A stretch of 64,000 bases of DNA from Ovis canadensis (lineage: Eukaryota > Chordata > Mammalia > Artiodactyla > Bovidae): NCBI RefSeq assembly GCF_042477335.2, contig NC_091247.1:225890001-225954000 (forward strand). Reading direction: 5' to 3'. Below the pieces are notes generated by a model. It saw only the letters and a program-made list of their open reading frames with translations. It was not told the DNA's origin and made no database searches. The translations under genes and the position numbers were made by a program. Shown piece after piece: positions 34,507 to 44,966 of this stretch (its first letter is position 1; the number at the start of each line of letters is the position of its first letter).

Positions 34507-35089
34507 GGGGTCGGCATGGGGTCCTGGCTTATCTGAGGGCCAGTGTGGGCTCCTGGGCTGGTCTGAGGGGCTGAGTGGGCTCCTGGGCTGGTCTGAGGGG
34601 CTGAGTGGGCTCCTGGGCTGGTCTGAGGGGCCAGCGGGGGCTCCTGAGCTGGTCTGAGGGGCTGAGTGTGGGCTCCTGGGCTGGTCTGAGGGGCTGAGTG
34701 GGCTCCTGGGCTGGTCTGAGGGGCTGAATGTGCTCCTGGGCTGGTCTGAGGGGCTGAGTGAGCTCCTGGGCTGGTCTGAGGGGCCAGTGGGGGCTCCTGA
34801 GCTAGTCTGAGGGGCTGAGTGAGCTCCTAGACTGGTGTGAGGGGCCGGCGTGGCATCCTGGGCTGGTCTGAGGGGCTGAGTGGGCTCCTGAGCTGGTCTG
34901 AGGGGCCGGCGTGGGGTCCTGGGCTGGTCTGAGGGGCTGAGTGGGCTCCTGAGCTGGTCTGAGGGGCTGGCATGGGGTCCTGGGTTGGTCTGAGGGTTGG
35001 TGTGGGGTCCTGGGCTGGTCTGAGGGGCCGGCGTGGGGTCCTGGCTGATCTGTGGGCCTGAATGGGGCTCTGGCTGATCTGAGGGCCGG
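34507..35089 (+). repeat. Minisatellite, ~30-bp unit, about 19 copies
   Basis: The unit reads GGCTGAGTGGGCTCCTGGGC plus TGGTCTGAGG. Copies vary by single bases, by GGCC for GGCT, and by small length changes (CATGGGGTCCTGGG variants at the 3' side). Being a multiple of three, it leaves a false 10-residue repeat in one frame. Confidence 0.95.
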
Positions 35090-35739
35090 ACTTCCCCTCA
35101 GGGCAGCAGGATGCTCCTGACGAGATCTAGTGTGTGGGAGGGAATGGCGTGGTCAGGGTGCCTCCTGGGCCCTTGTTTCTGGAGGCTGGTGTGGTGTGTG
35201 GGCTTGCTGACGCACCACGGAGGGCAGGCAGGTTGTGGGGCAGCTGCGGGAGGGGGCGCCTGGCTTGGCCTCTTTCCTGGCTATGAGCTTCCAGTGCTGT
35301 AGGTCCTAATGCCTCCTCACCACCTGGTACCTTGGCCAGCGCCCGGACTTCTCCCGGCCTGACTTGACTCAGGGCGCCAACAAATAAATGCCTCTGAGGG
35401 AAAACAGAGAAACTGCCTTGTAAGAGAATAAGACTTTTGAAAAGCAATCCCTAAAAAAAATGGAGGGATTTTTCAACAAGAATTTTTCAACCCAGACATT
35501 TCGAGAGCTTTTCAGCTTTCCCATTCTGGACTGACCAGGCCTTTGTGGAGGGGCCAGCACAGTTTCCCCGCCATCCCCTCTGTTACCTCCTGACGGGGCT
35601 AGTGAGAAAGCGGAAGCACAGAGAGGGTAAGGGATTGCCCAGGGTCCCACGGCTAAGCAGTACTGACCTTAGAGTCTGGGCCCTTCTCTGTTGCAGAAGC
35701 GCACCAGGGCCAAGAGCAATAATAATGCAGTGAGACAGT

Positions 35740-36115
35740 TCATTAATGCTGCCTCTGCCTCAGGGCCTTTGCACCTGCTCTTCCGCTGCCTGGATTCTCT
35801 TCCTCAGGTTTCTGGGCGTGGCTGGCTCCCTCTCAGCACTCATTTTAGGAACGATGTCGCCTCTTCAGCCAGGCCTTGCTTGATCATCAGTTTAAAGTCA
35901 CAGCCCTCTCCCCGCCTCTGCCGTAGCCCTTACTCCATCACCCTGTCCTGTCCTGCCGGTACCTGTTGTTGTCTGTGGGCATCTCTTCTGTTTACTTAGG
36001 GGTTTGCTTTATTGCTCCCACCTCCTGGAGGGCAGTGACCTGTTGATTCTTTTACTGCTCTTTGTGGCATCTGGCCTGGTGACTGTGTGTAGGGCCAAGG
36101 CAAACATTTGTTGAA
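35740..36115 (+). mobile_element. L2 LINE 3' end
   Basis: Sense L2: CAGGGCCTTTGCACCTGCTC, TCTTCAGCCAGGCCTTGC, CTCCTGGAGGGCAGTGACCT, ending GCAAACATTTGTTGAATAAG. Confidence 0.75.
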
Positions 36116-36133
36116 TAAGGAAGGGCACTAATT

Positions 36134-36535
36134 GGGCTTCCCCAACGGGTCAGTGACTTTCCTGGTGGCTCAGATGGCAAAGTGTCTGCTTACAATGTGG
36201 GAGATCTGGGTTCGATCCCTGGGTCGGGAAGATCTCCTGGAGAAGGAAGTGGCAACCCACTCCAGTACCCTTGCCTGGGAAATCCCATGGACGGAGGAGC
36301 CTGGTGGGATACAGTCCACGGGGTTGAAAAGAGTTGGACACGACTGAGCGACCTCACTAATGGCTCAGCAGTAAAGAACTCTGCTGGGATGCAGGAGACA
36401 CAGGAGATGCGGATTCCATCCCTGAGTTCGGAAGCTCCCCTGGAGGAGGACATGGCAACCCACCCCAGTATTCTTGCCTGGAGAATCCCATCCACTGGGT
36501 CAAAGAGTCAGACACGGTTGAAGTGACTGAGCATG
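36134..36535 (+). mobile_element. Two Bov-tA SINEs, nested or tandem
   Basis: A ~20-bp Bov-tA head (GGGCTTCCCCAACGGGTCAG) is followed by a complete copy at 36156-36356 (CTTTCCTGGTGGCTCAGATG ... GACTGAGCGACCTCAC). A second body without its own head follows at 36357-36535 (TGGCTCAGCAGTAAAGAACT ... AGTGACTGAGCATGCACGC). The simplest reading is one Bov-tA inserted into the head of another. Confidence 0.8.
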
Positions 36536-37139
36536 CACGCATACAAAGGCACTAACCAGTCTGTTCCACCCTCTTCTTTGTGGTCCCACTTCCTTCCTGC
36601 TCCCTGGCACGGAGGAGGCCCCTGTGGCCCGGCCAGGGTGTATGACTTGCTCCAGGTCACATCTCTGGCCTCCGCTGGCCAGAGATCTGGGACGGAAGCC
36701 CGGGTGGTCTCTGTCCCAGCATCTTCCACGTGTGTTGCCTGCACGCGGTGCGCTTTTGTGGACCAGGTGTGAATGCTTCCCAAGCTCACAGCCATTTGCT
36801 GGGGAATTGCGTTCCCGTCCCGTGGATCGGCTGTGTTCTCTGCACGGTGGCTGATGCTGCTGCGGCTCCATAAATATTAAATGGGTATTAAAAGAAAGCT
36901 CTGCGTTCCCAGTTTCCCTGATTTCTCTGAGCAGGGCCCATTGCAAACCCCCTTTATGTGAAATGCAGCGTTTCACTGCGGAGTGCCTCCCGGGACGCTG
37001 TGCTGCCTGCCTTTCCTGGCTGAGTCCCCTGGTGCTGAGTGTCCTCCCCCACTGTGGCTGGCCACAGGGCATGCAGGCACCCACCTGCTCCCCGGGGGCG
37101 GGGGGATGGGTGAGGGCCTGATCCCTGCACCCCTCCCTT

Positions 37140-37215
37140 CATCTCTGCATCTCTCCATCATCCTTCCCTGCATTTCTCCATCCTTCCCTCCATCCCTCCA
37201 TCCGCACATCCACCA
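37140..37215 (+). repeat. Pyrimidine-rich CATC/CCTT simple repeat
   Basis: Degenerate array of CATCTCTCCATC, CTTCCCTCCATC and CCCTCCATCCGC units. Confidence 0.8.
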
Positions 37216-37269
37216 ATTCAATATTTATGAATCATCTGTGATGAGCCCTGGGCTGATGAGGATGGTGAT

Positions 37270-37475
37270 GATAAAACCAACACTAACAACGTTTTTGAGC
37301 GTTTACTAGGCACCGGGCTCTGTGATCAGTCGTTTACACATGTCACCTCATTTAATCCTCATGACTGTCTGATGCTGGCTACTCTTTTTCTCTTCCATTT
37401 CGTGGACAAGGAAACAGAGCCTCTGGCAGGTGAAGCCCCTTGCTCAGGGTCACAGAGCTGTGGGGGCTGTGTCGG
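37270..37475 (-). mobile_element. MIR SINE, near full length
   Basis: Antisense MIR from GAGCGTTTACTAGGCACCGG through CACCTCATTTAATCCTCATG and GACAAGGAAACAGAGCCTC to CTCAGGGTCACAGAGCTG. Confidence 0.75.
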
Positions 37476-37644
37476 AGGTACCGGGGGATGAGCACTGCAG
37501 TGAGACCCAGGCTCAGCCCCCAGGGCACATGCAGGCCGTTCATGGGACCCTGGGACAAAGACCCCTGATCAAGGCTTCTCTGGGGGAAATACTGGCCTTG
37601 TGGAGGGGTGAAGGGTGAGGTTAGCCAGCTGGGGAGGAGTACAG

Positions 37645-37800
37645 AGGTGGTCTAAGCTGCCTGCATCCAGATCTCAGCATCACCTTCTCTCTCTCCACGC
37701 TGGACTTGGCAAGAGACTTCACTTCTCTGTGACTCGCCGTTCTCATCTGCAAAATGGGTGAAATCAGAGTATCTATGTCATAGGTAGGTGGTGACCTTAG
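37645..37800 (+). mobile_element. MIR SINE
   Basis: Sense MIR: GACTTGGCAAGAGACTTCAC, TTCTCTGTGACTCGCCG, TTCTCATCTGCAAAATGGG. Confidence 0.65.
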
Positions 37801-38157
37801 AGAAGGCCCCCTGAGAGGATTTGAAGTGTGTGCTTTGAGCACAGCACTCCTTAGCTGGAGGCATCTGGGCAGCACTAGAGCCTGCTGGGCGCAGACCTGT
37901 GCAGCTGGAGCGTGGTTAGGGCCCACTGGTCTTGGGTGCTCATCATTGGAGCCAGGGAGAGGATTTCAAGCAGGACCTTGATGTGGTCAGCTTGCATTTG
38001 AGAAAACTGAGGTTCTTCAGGGCTGCTTGTGCTGTCTGCTTTGCTTGCATTGAATGCCCTTGGACCATGGGCACCCCAGTGCCTGGGCAGCACCTGGCCA
38101 CAGCGGGCCTTCTGCACACAGGTCTCCAGTTGAGCTGAACAGTGTGATGTGTGATGT

Positions 38158-38385
38158 GGTGATTTAGTCACTGAGTCCTGTCCGACTCTTGCAACCCCAT
38201 GGGCTGTAGCCCACTGGGCTCCTCTGTCCATGGGATTTCCCAGGCGAGAATACTGGAGTGGGTTGCCGTTTCCTCCTCCAGGGGACCCTCCCGACCCAGG
38301 GGTCAAACTCGGGCCTCCTGCGCTGCAGGCAGTCTCCTGCATTGCAGGCAGATTTTTTACCGACTGAGCCGCCAGGGAAGCCCCT
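38158..38385 (-). mobile_element. Bov-tA SINE with short internal duplication
   Basis: Reverse copy (TCACTGAGTCCTGTCCGACT, GAGAATACTGGAGTGGGTTG, ACTGAGCCGCCAGGGAAGCC). The segment CTCCTGCGCTGCAGGCAG / CTCCTGCATTGCAGGCAG is duplicated in tandem at about 38317-38352. Confidence 0.9.
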
Positions 38386-38554
38386 GTGATTGTGATGGTA
38401 CCTGAGAATATTAGCTAGGAACTTGGTACCTGTGCTCAGAATTCCTGTTCATTTACCTCATATAGCTGCTCTGGGAGGTGATGTTACTGTTATCAAATCC
38501 ACTTTCCAGAAGAGGAAGCTGAGACTTAGATTAGGAAGTTGGCTTGAGATCACA

Positions 38555-38740
38555 CCCTGGTGGCTCAGAGGATAAAGAATCTGCCTGCAATGCAGGAGAC
38601 CAGGGTTTGATCCCTTGGAGAAGGGAATGGCTACCCACTCCAGTATTCTTGCCTGGAGAATTTTATGGACAGAAGAGCCTGACAGGCTACATTCCATTGG
38701 GTCGAAAAGAGTCGGACTTGACTGAGCAACTTAACACTTC
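38555..38740 (+). mobile_element. Bov-tA SINE inside an older MIR
   Basis: CCTGGTGGCTCAGAGGATAA ... TTGACTGAGCAACTTAACAC. A 14-16 bp part of the centre is missing (GGGTCAGGAAGATCC). MIR-like sequence lies on both sides (38455-38550 and 38740-38790). Confidence 0.85.
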
Positions 38741-39099
38741 AAGGTCAACCCAGCAGCTCAGCACAAGGTGGGGACTCAGATTCTTCAGACCTGGGCTGAT
38801 GGAGCCTGTACCTCAGTGTTTGCTGCCCCGAGGCCTCTCCCAGGGATAACAGGATGGTAACAGGCCAGAGGCCTGGATGCCTGAACTCACCCAGCCAGGA
38901 GGCCAGCCACACAGCCTGCAGTAAGAGAGCTGACTTGCTTAGAAACAAAGAACGGGCCCGGGAACAGGAGCAAGTCGTCTTCTGGAGAGAAGAGGCTGAT
39001 TTTTTCCCCTGATCTTCCCAAGTGGATAAGAGGGGTGTGTATTCTGAATCAGGATGTATTTGGGAGGGGGGGAAGAGGGAGTGAGGGGAGAAGAGAAGG

Positions 39100-39760
39100 A
39101 TATTCCTATTTATTGCACTGTGTATGAGCATGCTTGTTGAGAGTTAAAAAAATTAATAACCACTTCTCCTTTGCACCTAATTAAAATGATCTCCAGTCTT
39201 TAATTTTTGTCGTTTTCCTAACCTAGTTTATTTTCTGACTGTGTGTATTCTTCTTCCACGTGCAAAGAGGATTTTTCTTCGTTTAACGTGACTGGGATCT
39301 GACCGTCCAAGAATAGTTTAAATGATGTTATTTTCTCCTTGGTTAAATGTGGCACAAATGCAATCGTCAGAGGGTCTCAATGACCAAAACCTGGAACAAA
39401 ACAAATCTTTGAAGCGTTTCCTATTTACATAGTTAAAAAAAAATTATGGAAAAGAGCAAGAAAAAAAAAAAAAAGATGATCTTAGTTAAGAAGCCGCGGC
39501 TGTCGTGGCAAGTCTGTGTATCAGAGTGGGATGGAATCGTATCCAGGATTCCACATAGCTGAGCTGGAATCGAAAAGGGACAGTTTCATCCAGCAACTAA
39601 AATACAAACTGCACTTTCCAATGAACGAAATGAAAAATATATATATAGCATTTGTGAGCTGTGATTATGAGTGGTTTCAAGGTTTGACTGGGCACAGTGA
39701 AATTCCTGAGATCCTTACAAAGCTTCTGAGAAGGTTTTGTTTTTTTTTTTAAGTAGGGCT
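39100..39760. promoter_or_regulatory. Candidate conserved intronic element
   Basis: AT-rich unique block lacking young SINEs: AAAAATTAATAACCACTT near 39148, CACCTAATTAAAATGATCTC near 39174, CTTTAATTTTTGTCG near 39199. It includes an A-run at 39461-39475. Regulatory role is inferred. Confidence 0.25.
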
Positions 39761-40110
39761 TCCGCTTCCCTACCCCACACCCCAATGGCCACCCCCTGAG
39801 TTGAGCTGGTATACAGCAACCTTTCTGGGAAAATCCCTTCTCCAGGCGCTGCTAAAAGATCTTTAGGCGAAATGGTTGTTGATGAAGGAATTTGCGCCCG
39901 CGCTGTCTTCACCTGTTTGGGCTTGCAGGGGTGCGCGTGTGGGTCTGTGTGGGAGAGTGTGTATGCTTGGGTGGGGGGAGGTCTGTGGGGAGGGGGTGGG
40001 GTTGGAGGTGATTCCTTCTTATTCCCCAATCCTGAAAAGTAAAACTTACCTTACCTGTTTCCAGAATACCGGCCATTGTTTTCTGCATCTCACGGTCACC
40101 CTATGGGCTC

Positions 40111-40194
40111 TGGGGGGTGGCGGAGCAGTGGGGGTGGGTGGGGGGGGTGGGGGTGGGGGTGGGGGTGGGGGGAGTGGAGGGGGTTGGTTTGTTG
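40111..40194 (+). repeat. G-run cluster, G-quadruplex candidate
   Basis: More than ten G-runs of three to eight, many separated by a single T (repeated GGGGGT), on the coding strand of MPPED1 about 300 bp upstream of exon 2. Confidence 0.85.
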
Positions 40195-40496
40195 AAGGCA
40201 GAAAAAGTCTTAAGTATTTAAACATGTTGGACCATGCATGCATTTGTCCATGGTGGTGTGGTGTTTGTTTGTTTTTTTTTTTTGGTCCCCTCCCTCCCTT
40301 CCCTTTTCTTTTTACCAAAGTATATTCATCAAACTGCTGAGTTGGAAAGATTTGTAATGAGTTTTTGAGCTGTACGACTGTGGGTTTTTTTTTCCCTTTC
40401 CCCCGCCCTCTCCCTCTTTCTAAATCTTCATCTGACATTAAATAAAGCAAATCCCAAACAGATTAACTGTCGCCTGGTTCTGCTCCGTCTCCTCAG

Positions 40497-40559
40497 TCTG
40501 TTCCCAGGTCTGGCTCGGGGCCGGGCGGCGGGAGATGCCCGCGGGGCCCGCGGAGGTCC
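40497..40559 (+). other. MPPED1: MPPED1 exon 2, 5' untranslated part
   Basis: A pyrimidine-rich tract precedes two close AG acceptors, ...CTCCTCAG at 40496 and ...TTCCCAG at 40507. Either could begin the exon, and the second would make it 11 bases shorter. The part up to the start codon is GC-rich and contains an upstream ATG at 40535. Confidence 0.6.
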
Positions 40560-40573
40560 ATGTGGCGCGCTAG
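40535..40573 (+). other. Upstream ORF overlapping the MPPED1 start
   Basis: ATG at 40535 with G at -3 opens a 12-codon frame (MPAGPAEVHVAR) that stops at TAG 40571-40573. It is out of frame with MPPED1 and covers its first ATG at 40560. The main ATG has T at -3 and T at +4, a weak context, so ribosomes may be diverted. This is read directly from sequence; the translational effect is inference. Confidence 0.6.
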
Positions 40574-40783
40574 GTGGGACCCCGGCGTCCTGAAGGCAGA
40601 GGCCCTGGCCCTCCTGCCCTGCGGCCTGGGCATGGCCTTCTCGCAGTCCCACGTGATGGCCGCCCGGAGGCACCAGCACAGCCGGCTCATCGTCGAGGTG
40701 GACGAGTACAGCTCCAACCCCACCCAGGCCTTCACCTTCTACAACATCAACCAGGGCCGCTTCCAGCCGCCGCACGTGCAGAT
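40560..40783 (+). CDS. MPPED1: MPPED1 first coding exon (residues 1-74 and part of 75)
   Basis: It encodes the N-terminal region of metallophosphoesterase domain-containing protein 1, a brain-enriched metal-dependent phosphoesterase. Its paralogue MPPED2 is a slow cyclic-nucleotide phosphodiesterase; the MPPED1 substrate is unsettled. The segment EVDEYSSNPTQAFTFYN (about residues 46-62) followed by INQGRFQPPHV is shared by MPPED1 and MPPED2. The upstream leader with AFSQSHVMAARRHQHSRL identifies MPPED1. From memory, only a few residues (4, 8, 9, 45) differ from human. The start at 40560 gives the full family N-terminus; a second in-frame ATG at 40632 (Met25) has a strong Kozak context (G at -3, G at +4). 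The exon ends in phase 2 at a consensus donor (AT then GTAAGT). Reading on into the intron meets a stop at once. It joins 49979 in frame. Confidence 0.95.
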
Positions 40784-42341
40784 GTAAGTGGGCGCCCCGA
40801 TGGAATCCACACCCCATCCCCCGGGGTGGAGGAGGAGGCGAGAGCGGGAGGGCCACTCGGGGGTGGGCTCCTGGACTCGGGGTACCCCACCGTCTCCTGT
40901 GCGTTGACGGCGACGGATCACAAGGCTCGGGACAGGAGGGACGGGGGAGAAGCTGCAGTGTGCTGGCCTTGTGGGCCGATTCTGGCCGGAGTCTTGTTTC
41001 CTTTGGCTAGGAGGACGTTTTAAAAACATTGAAAAACGAGGTGATGGCACGTAAAAATCCAGACTTCTTTCTGGCTTTGCTCTACGAAACCCAAAGTCGT
41101 GGCAACCCCGGGCCCATTTGGCCTCGTGGCAGCATCGGGGGGTGGGGCGGGGGCGCTGAGTTCCAGCTGCCACCCCCTTGGTGTTTGGGTTTCTGACCCC
41201 CTGGTCTAATTCCTGTTCCTTGTTGCACAGATGGGGAGACTGAGGCATAGAGAAGGGGCAAGACGAGGCTTGCTTCAGGACAGACAGGGCAAGACCCTGG
41301 TTGTGGCTTGACTGTTCTCCTTTCCTTCTGCCCAGACCCCCTTGGCTTCCCCCAGAGGCCTGGGGAATTCTGCCACCTGCCCTCTGGGGCTGATGGGAAA
41401 TATCAGAGGCGTCCCAGCAGCAGAGCACTAAGAGTGCAGACTCAGGATCCCCGCATGAGTAGAACCTTTCTGCTCCCTGGGTCTTTTCCAGCGGTCGGGA
41501 GAGGAGCCCATGGCACGGGGTAAAGGTGGATAGATTCCAGGCCCGGCCCTGGGCGGCTCCCTGTGTCACTCCATCTCCCCTCCTTGTCTCCTCTGGCCCG
41601 TCCATCAGTCCAGCCAGACAGGTGACCCCCCGCGAGCCCAACACAGCTGGCAGGTGCCAGAGCGGACATCTGCCTCCAATCCAGGGCGTTCGCCACGCTT
41701 AGCATCCTTTCCCAGTGATGTCTGTGGACAGGAGTGCTCACGTGCCTTCCTCTGAGAGTTTAGGCGTTTGTCTGCTCCATCGTTGAAACTCCTCTCAGCC
41801 CCTTCGGGGTGCCCCTGTGCTGGGTCTCTGACAAGCCCCTGATGAGTGGGGAGCGCCGCGAGTCCCCAGTGACCATACAGCAGATGAGAGCTGAGATGGG
41901 ACGTTCCTGGGCTGTGGGGCCCAGGGCAGGCCCCCAGACCAGCAGGCTGGTCAGATTTCCTCCCCGAGGACACAGGGCCTGGCTTCCTCCTGGGCCACGG
42001 GCACTGGTTCTGGGGGGCAGTGGTCACGTGAGGTGCTGGCCGCTGCCCGTTAGGGAGACAGGAGGGTCCAGGATGTGACCCAAGTTGAGAAGGAGCCCAG
42101 GGGGTTCCACTGCCCGGCCAGAGGTGGTGTGACTGGGTCGCTGTCCCGTGTCCCTGTGGTTCCCTCAGGACAGGTCTTCTGTTGCAAAGGGTGGGTGAGG
42201 GATCAGTCATGGGAGCAAGGGCTCTGGAGGGCAGGGGGCACCCAGCCTGGGGGTGGGCCCCAGCACTAGGAACTCCCTCTTCCCTGCAGTGCCTGCTCTG
42301 GTAAATGCTCGTTTCCGTGGGGGCTGCAGGGCTGGCATTGT

Positions 42342-42491
42342 CAATAGGATGAGATGGTTGGATGGCATCATCGGCTCAGCGGACACGAGTTTGAGCAAAC
42401 TCCGGGAGATGAAGGACAGGGAAGCCTGGCGTGCTGCAGTCCGTGGGGTCGCAAAGAGTTGAACATGACTGAACGATCGAAGGACAACAAC
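42342..42491 (+). mobile_element. BovB LINE 3' end
   Basis: Sense: AGGATGAGATGGTTGGATGG, GACAGGGAAGCCTGGCGTGC, GGGGTCGCAAAGAGTTGAAC, then a CGAAGGACAACAAC end. Confidence 0.85.
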
Positions 42492-42770
42492 ACGATTTCT
42501 CTTTGGGAAACTCCCTGCAATGTCCAGTCTGGAACCAGACTGGCAGATTTCGGCAGGATGGGAGGCCTTGAGTCTCAAGCATGCTGTTCCTTGGTCTCTC
42601 TGGGACCTCGAGGCCTGGCACGGCGGCTGCAAGGGGAGGCCTTCCCACGGCTGGGTTTTCTCTTCTGTTGATGGAGTTGGCCCTCCTGGGCTGCAAGTGA
42701 CAGTGCCTGAGGTCCCCAGATGCTGCTGGGAATGGGTGAGAGCCCCAGGCCCTCAGGCGGAGCAGGTGGG

Positions 42771-42796
42771 GTGTGTGTGTGTGTGTGTGTGTGTGT
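42771..42796 (+). repeat. (GT)13 microsatellite
   Basis: Perfect GT dinucleotide run, then an imperfect continuation to about 42807. Confidence 0.95.
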
Positions 42797-43284
42797 GCCT
42801 GTGTGCACGCCCTTTCAGAGGGGTCCCTGGGCACAGCAGATAAAGCCAAGTAGAGGCAGGCAGAGCTGTCATGTAGGGGACCCCTGGGTAGCCCCAGTTG
42901 CAGAACAGAGCTAGGGCTACAGAAGTCAGGAGAATTGTGGGGAGCCAAGGGGCTGAGGGAGGACCCTCTGGAGGGAGGAGAAGATGCCTTGTAGGTTGAG
43001 ACCCACAGAAGCAGGATCAGGGGCAGCAAGTCGGGAAGTTGCCGCAGGGTCTGAGCCAAAGGTAGCGGGGATGTCCAGAAACTTCCAACCCAGGCAGGAA
43101 GCACGCGGGCCCCTGCGGGCCAGGCTGTGTCAGAGGAAGGGCGGTGAGCAACCAGGTGAGAGGAGTCATTCCCCCCATCTAACAACTCTGGCTTATTGGT
43201 TCATTTCTTCATTCACTCACCCACCCAGGGTGTCTGTGAGCAAGTTGCCAAGCACGCTGATTAGTTAGGAATGTGGGCTCCGGA

Positions 43285-43489
43285 GGCATACTTGGTGGCT
43301 CATGTGGTAAAGAGTCTGCCTGCAATACAGGAGACCCAGGTTCCTTCCCTGGGTTGGAAAGATCCCCTGGAGAAGGAAATGGCCACCCACTCCAGTATTC
43401 TGGCCTGGATCATCCTGGGGACAGAGGAGCCTGGCAGGCTACAGTCCATGCGGTCGCAAGAGTTGGACGTGACTTAGCGACTGAATCAC
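43285..43489 (+). mobile_element. Bov-tA SINE
   Basis: CTTGGTGGCTCATGTGGTAA, CTGCCTGCAATACAGGAGAC, GAGAAGGAAATGGCCACCC, TTGGACGTGACTTAGCGACT. Sense MIR sequence follows at about 43490-43640 (GATTTGAGTCCTGGCTTTGC). Confidence 0.9.
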
Positions 43490-44174
43490 TGCCATGGGCT
43501 CCAGGCTAGACCACCCGGATTTGAGTCCTGGCTTTGCCGCTTGACTGTGGTGTGTCTCTTGGTGCCTCTGTTTCCCTGCCTACATGATGCTGCTCCTTGT
43601 ATTGCTGAGGATTAAGTATGTGGATCCATGAAGAGAGGGGCCGGGCGGCAGGTGTCCGTGCCTGCCAGGCTAGGTGCTTGGGACTCAGCAGTGACCACAG
43701 ATGGAGCCTCGCCTGCACTGAGCTGATGATACCGTGGGCTATGCCGTGAAAGTCATTAAGTGCAGTAGCGTAGGGTTCTGATAGCACTAAGTGCTGTGGA
43801 GAGAAAGCTTAATGGCTTTTTGCGGTCACTTAGCTGTTGTGGGCAGAGCAGGTTCACACCGGCCTGCCCCGCTCCATCCCTCCTGGCCTGCTCTGTGTGG
43901 TCCCCTCCTGAGGCTCAGGCAATAGGGCTCAGGGATTTTGGCTGGGCCCCCGAGGAGAGCATACAGTGAGTCCCGGCTCTGGACTCCTGGCCCGGTGCTC
44001 CCTGATTGCCCGCTTGGGTCACCTCAGCTTGAAATGCAGCTTTGCACACAACCAGGTGAAGCCGGGCCCCCGCAGAACTGGGTGGGTGGCTGCTATCTCC
44101 CACCCCCTCTTCTCCCGACTCACACCCTGCACGCAGAGGAAGCGTGTGGGTTTCCATGGCGAGTCTCCACCGAG

Positions 44175-44345
44175 GGAGATGCCACTTCCTGACATGTGAT
44201 TTATCGCCGCCCTGGGCTTTGTCTCGGGGTGAGGGAGCGAGGGGCCTTATTTAATAAATCCACAATTTATATTTAATAACAACGGTGACAGCCCAAACGT
44301 GGCCTCCGATGGAGCCCTGTGATTTATGCGGTTGCCCCCAGAGAC
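44175..44345. promoter_or_regulatory. Candidate conserved intronic element
   Basis: Unique sequence with a sharp AT-rich core (CTTATTTAATAAATCCACAA, TTTATATTTAATAACAAC) between GC-rich sides. There is no known repeat. Function is inferred. Confidence 0.2.
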
Positions 44346-44640
44346 CCTGGTGGTAACCAGGCTGCCTTTGCCTGAGGAATGAGTGTCTGGACCTGGGGCT
44401 CTGGGTTTTGAGCCCTGAGATCAAAGACCACCCCCCCGTACCCCGACCCTGGGTGCCAAGCAACACTGCCCCTGGGGAGAGCCCCTCTAGATACCTGCCC
44501 CTCTGTCCTGGGCCAGACCGGTGGACCGCTGGCCTGGTGCTCACTGAGAAGGCAAGATCTGTGTGGGAGGGACAGGTTCCCATGGGGGTCCGCCTTAGAG
44601 GAGACTGGGGCCAGGCGTGGCAACTCCTCTTTGGCCTTTG

Positions 44641-44776
44641 TTTATTTATGATATTTATTTATTTGTTTGACTGTTCTGGGTCTTCACTGGAGCACGTGGG
44701 GTCTAGTTCCCTGACCAAACCCAGGCTCCTGGGTGGGAGCACGGAGTCTTAGCCGCTGGACCACCGGGGAAGTCCC
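44641..44776 (-). mobile_element. CHR-type tRNA SINE
   Basis: Reverse: TTTATTTATTTGTTTGACTG, TTCTGGGTCTTCACTGGAGC, GGACCACCGGGGAAGTCCC. Confidence 0.85.
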
Positions 44777-44813
44777 TCTTTGTCTTTAAAAGGAGTCCTA
44801 TTGGTGCAGACTC

Positions 44814-44966
44814 AGCTCAGTTCAGTTCAGTCGTCCAGTCGTGTCCGACTCTTTGCGACGCTGTGGACTGCAGCACGCCAGGCCTCCCTGTCCATCCTCA
44901 ACTCCCGGAGTCTACCCAGACTCATGTCCATTGAGTCGGTGATGCCATCCAGCCATCTCATCCTGG
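44814..44966 (-). mobile_element. BovB LINE 3' end fragment
   Basis: Antisense: TTCAGTTCAGTCGTCCAGTC, GGCCTCCCTGTCCATCCTC, GTCCATTGAGTCGGTGATGC, breaking off at CATCTCATCC. Confidence 0.85.

Larger units (their letters stand above)
27098..40496 (+). other. MPPED1: MPPED1 intron 1 (about 13.4 kb)
   Basis: It lies between the inferred donor at 27098 and the exon 2 acceptor at 40496 or 40507. The first 5.9 kb (to 32970) has no Bov-tA, BovB or CHR insertion and contains AT-rich islands that look conserved. After that come a Bov-tA at 32972, a minisatellite at 34507-35089, an L2, clustered Bov-tA copies at 36.1-36.5 and 38.1-38.7 kb, and a G-run cluster at 40111-40194. Stretches 33180-34500 and 37800-38150 show nothing specific beyond diverged ancient-repeat phrases. 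Confidence 0.6.

Noticed and set aside
34028..34657. 209-codon frame with a repeated GLSGLLGWSE peptide
   Set aside because: It is the translation of the 30-bp minisatellite; the unit is a multiple of three, so any open frame repeats.
38088..38108. Possible REST/RE1 site (CAGCACC followed by ACAGCG)
   Set aside because: The half-sites are one base off the standard spacing and GGACAG is not preserved. Too weak to report as a feature.
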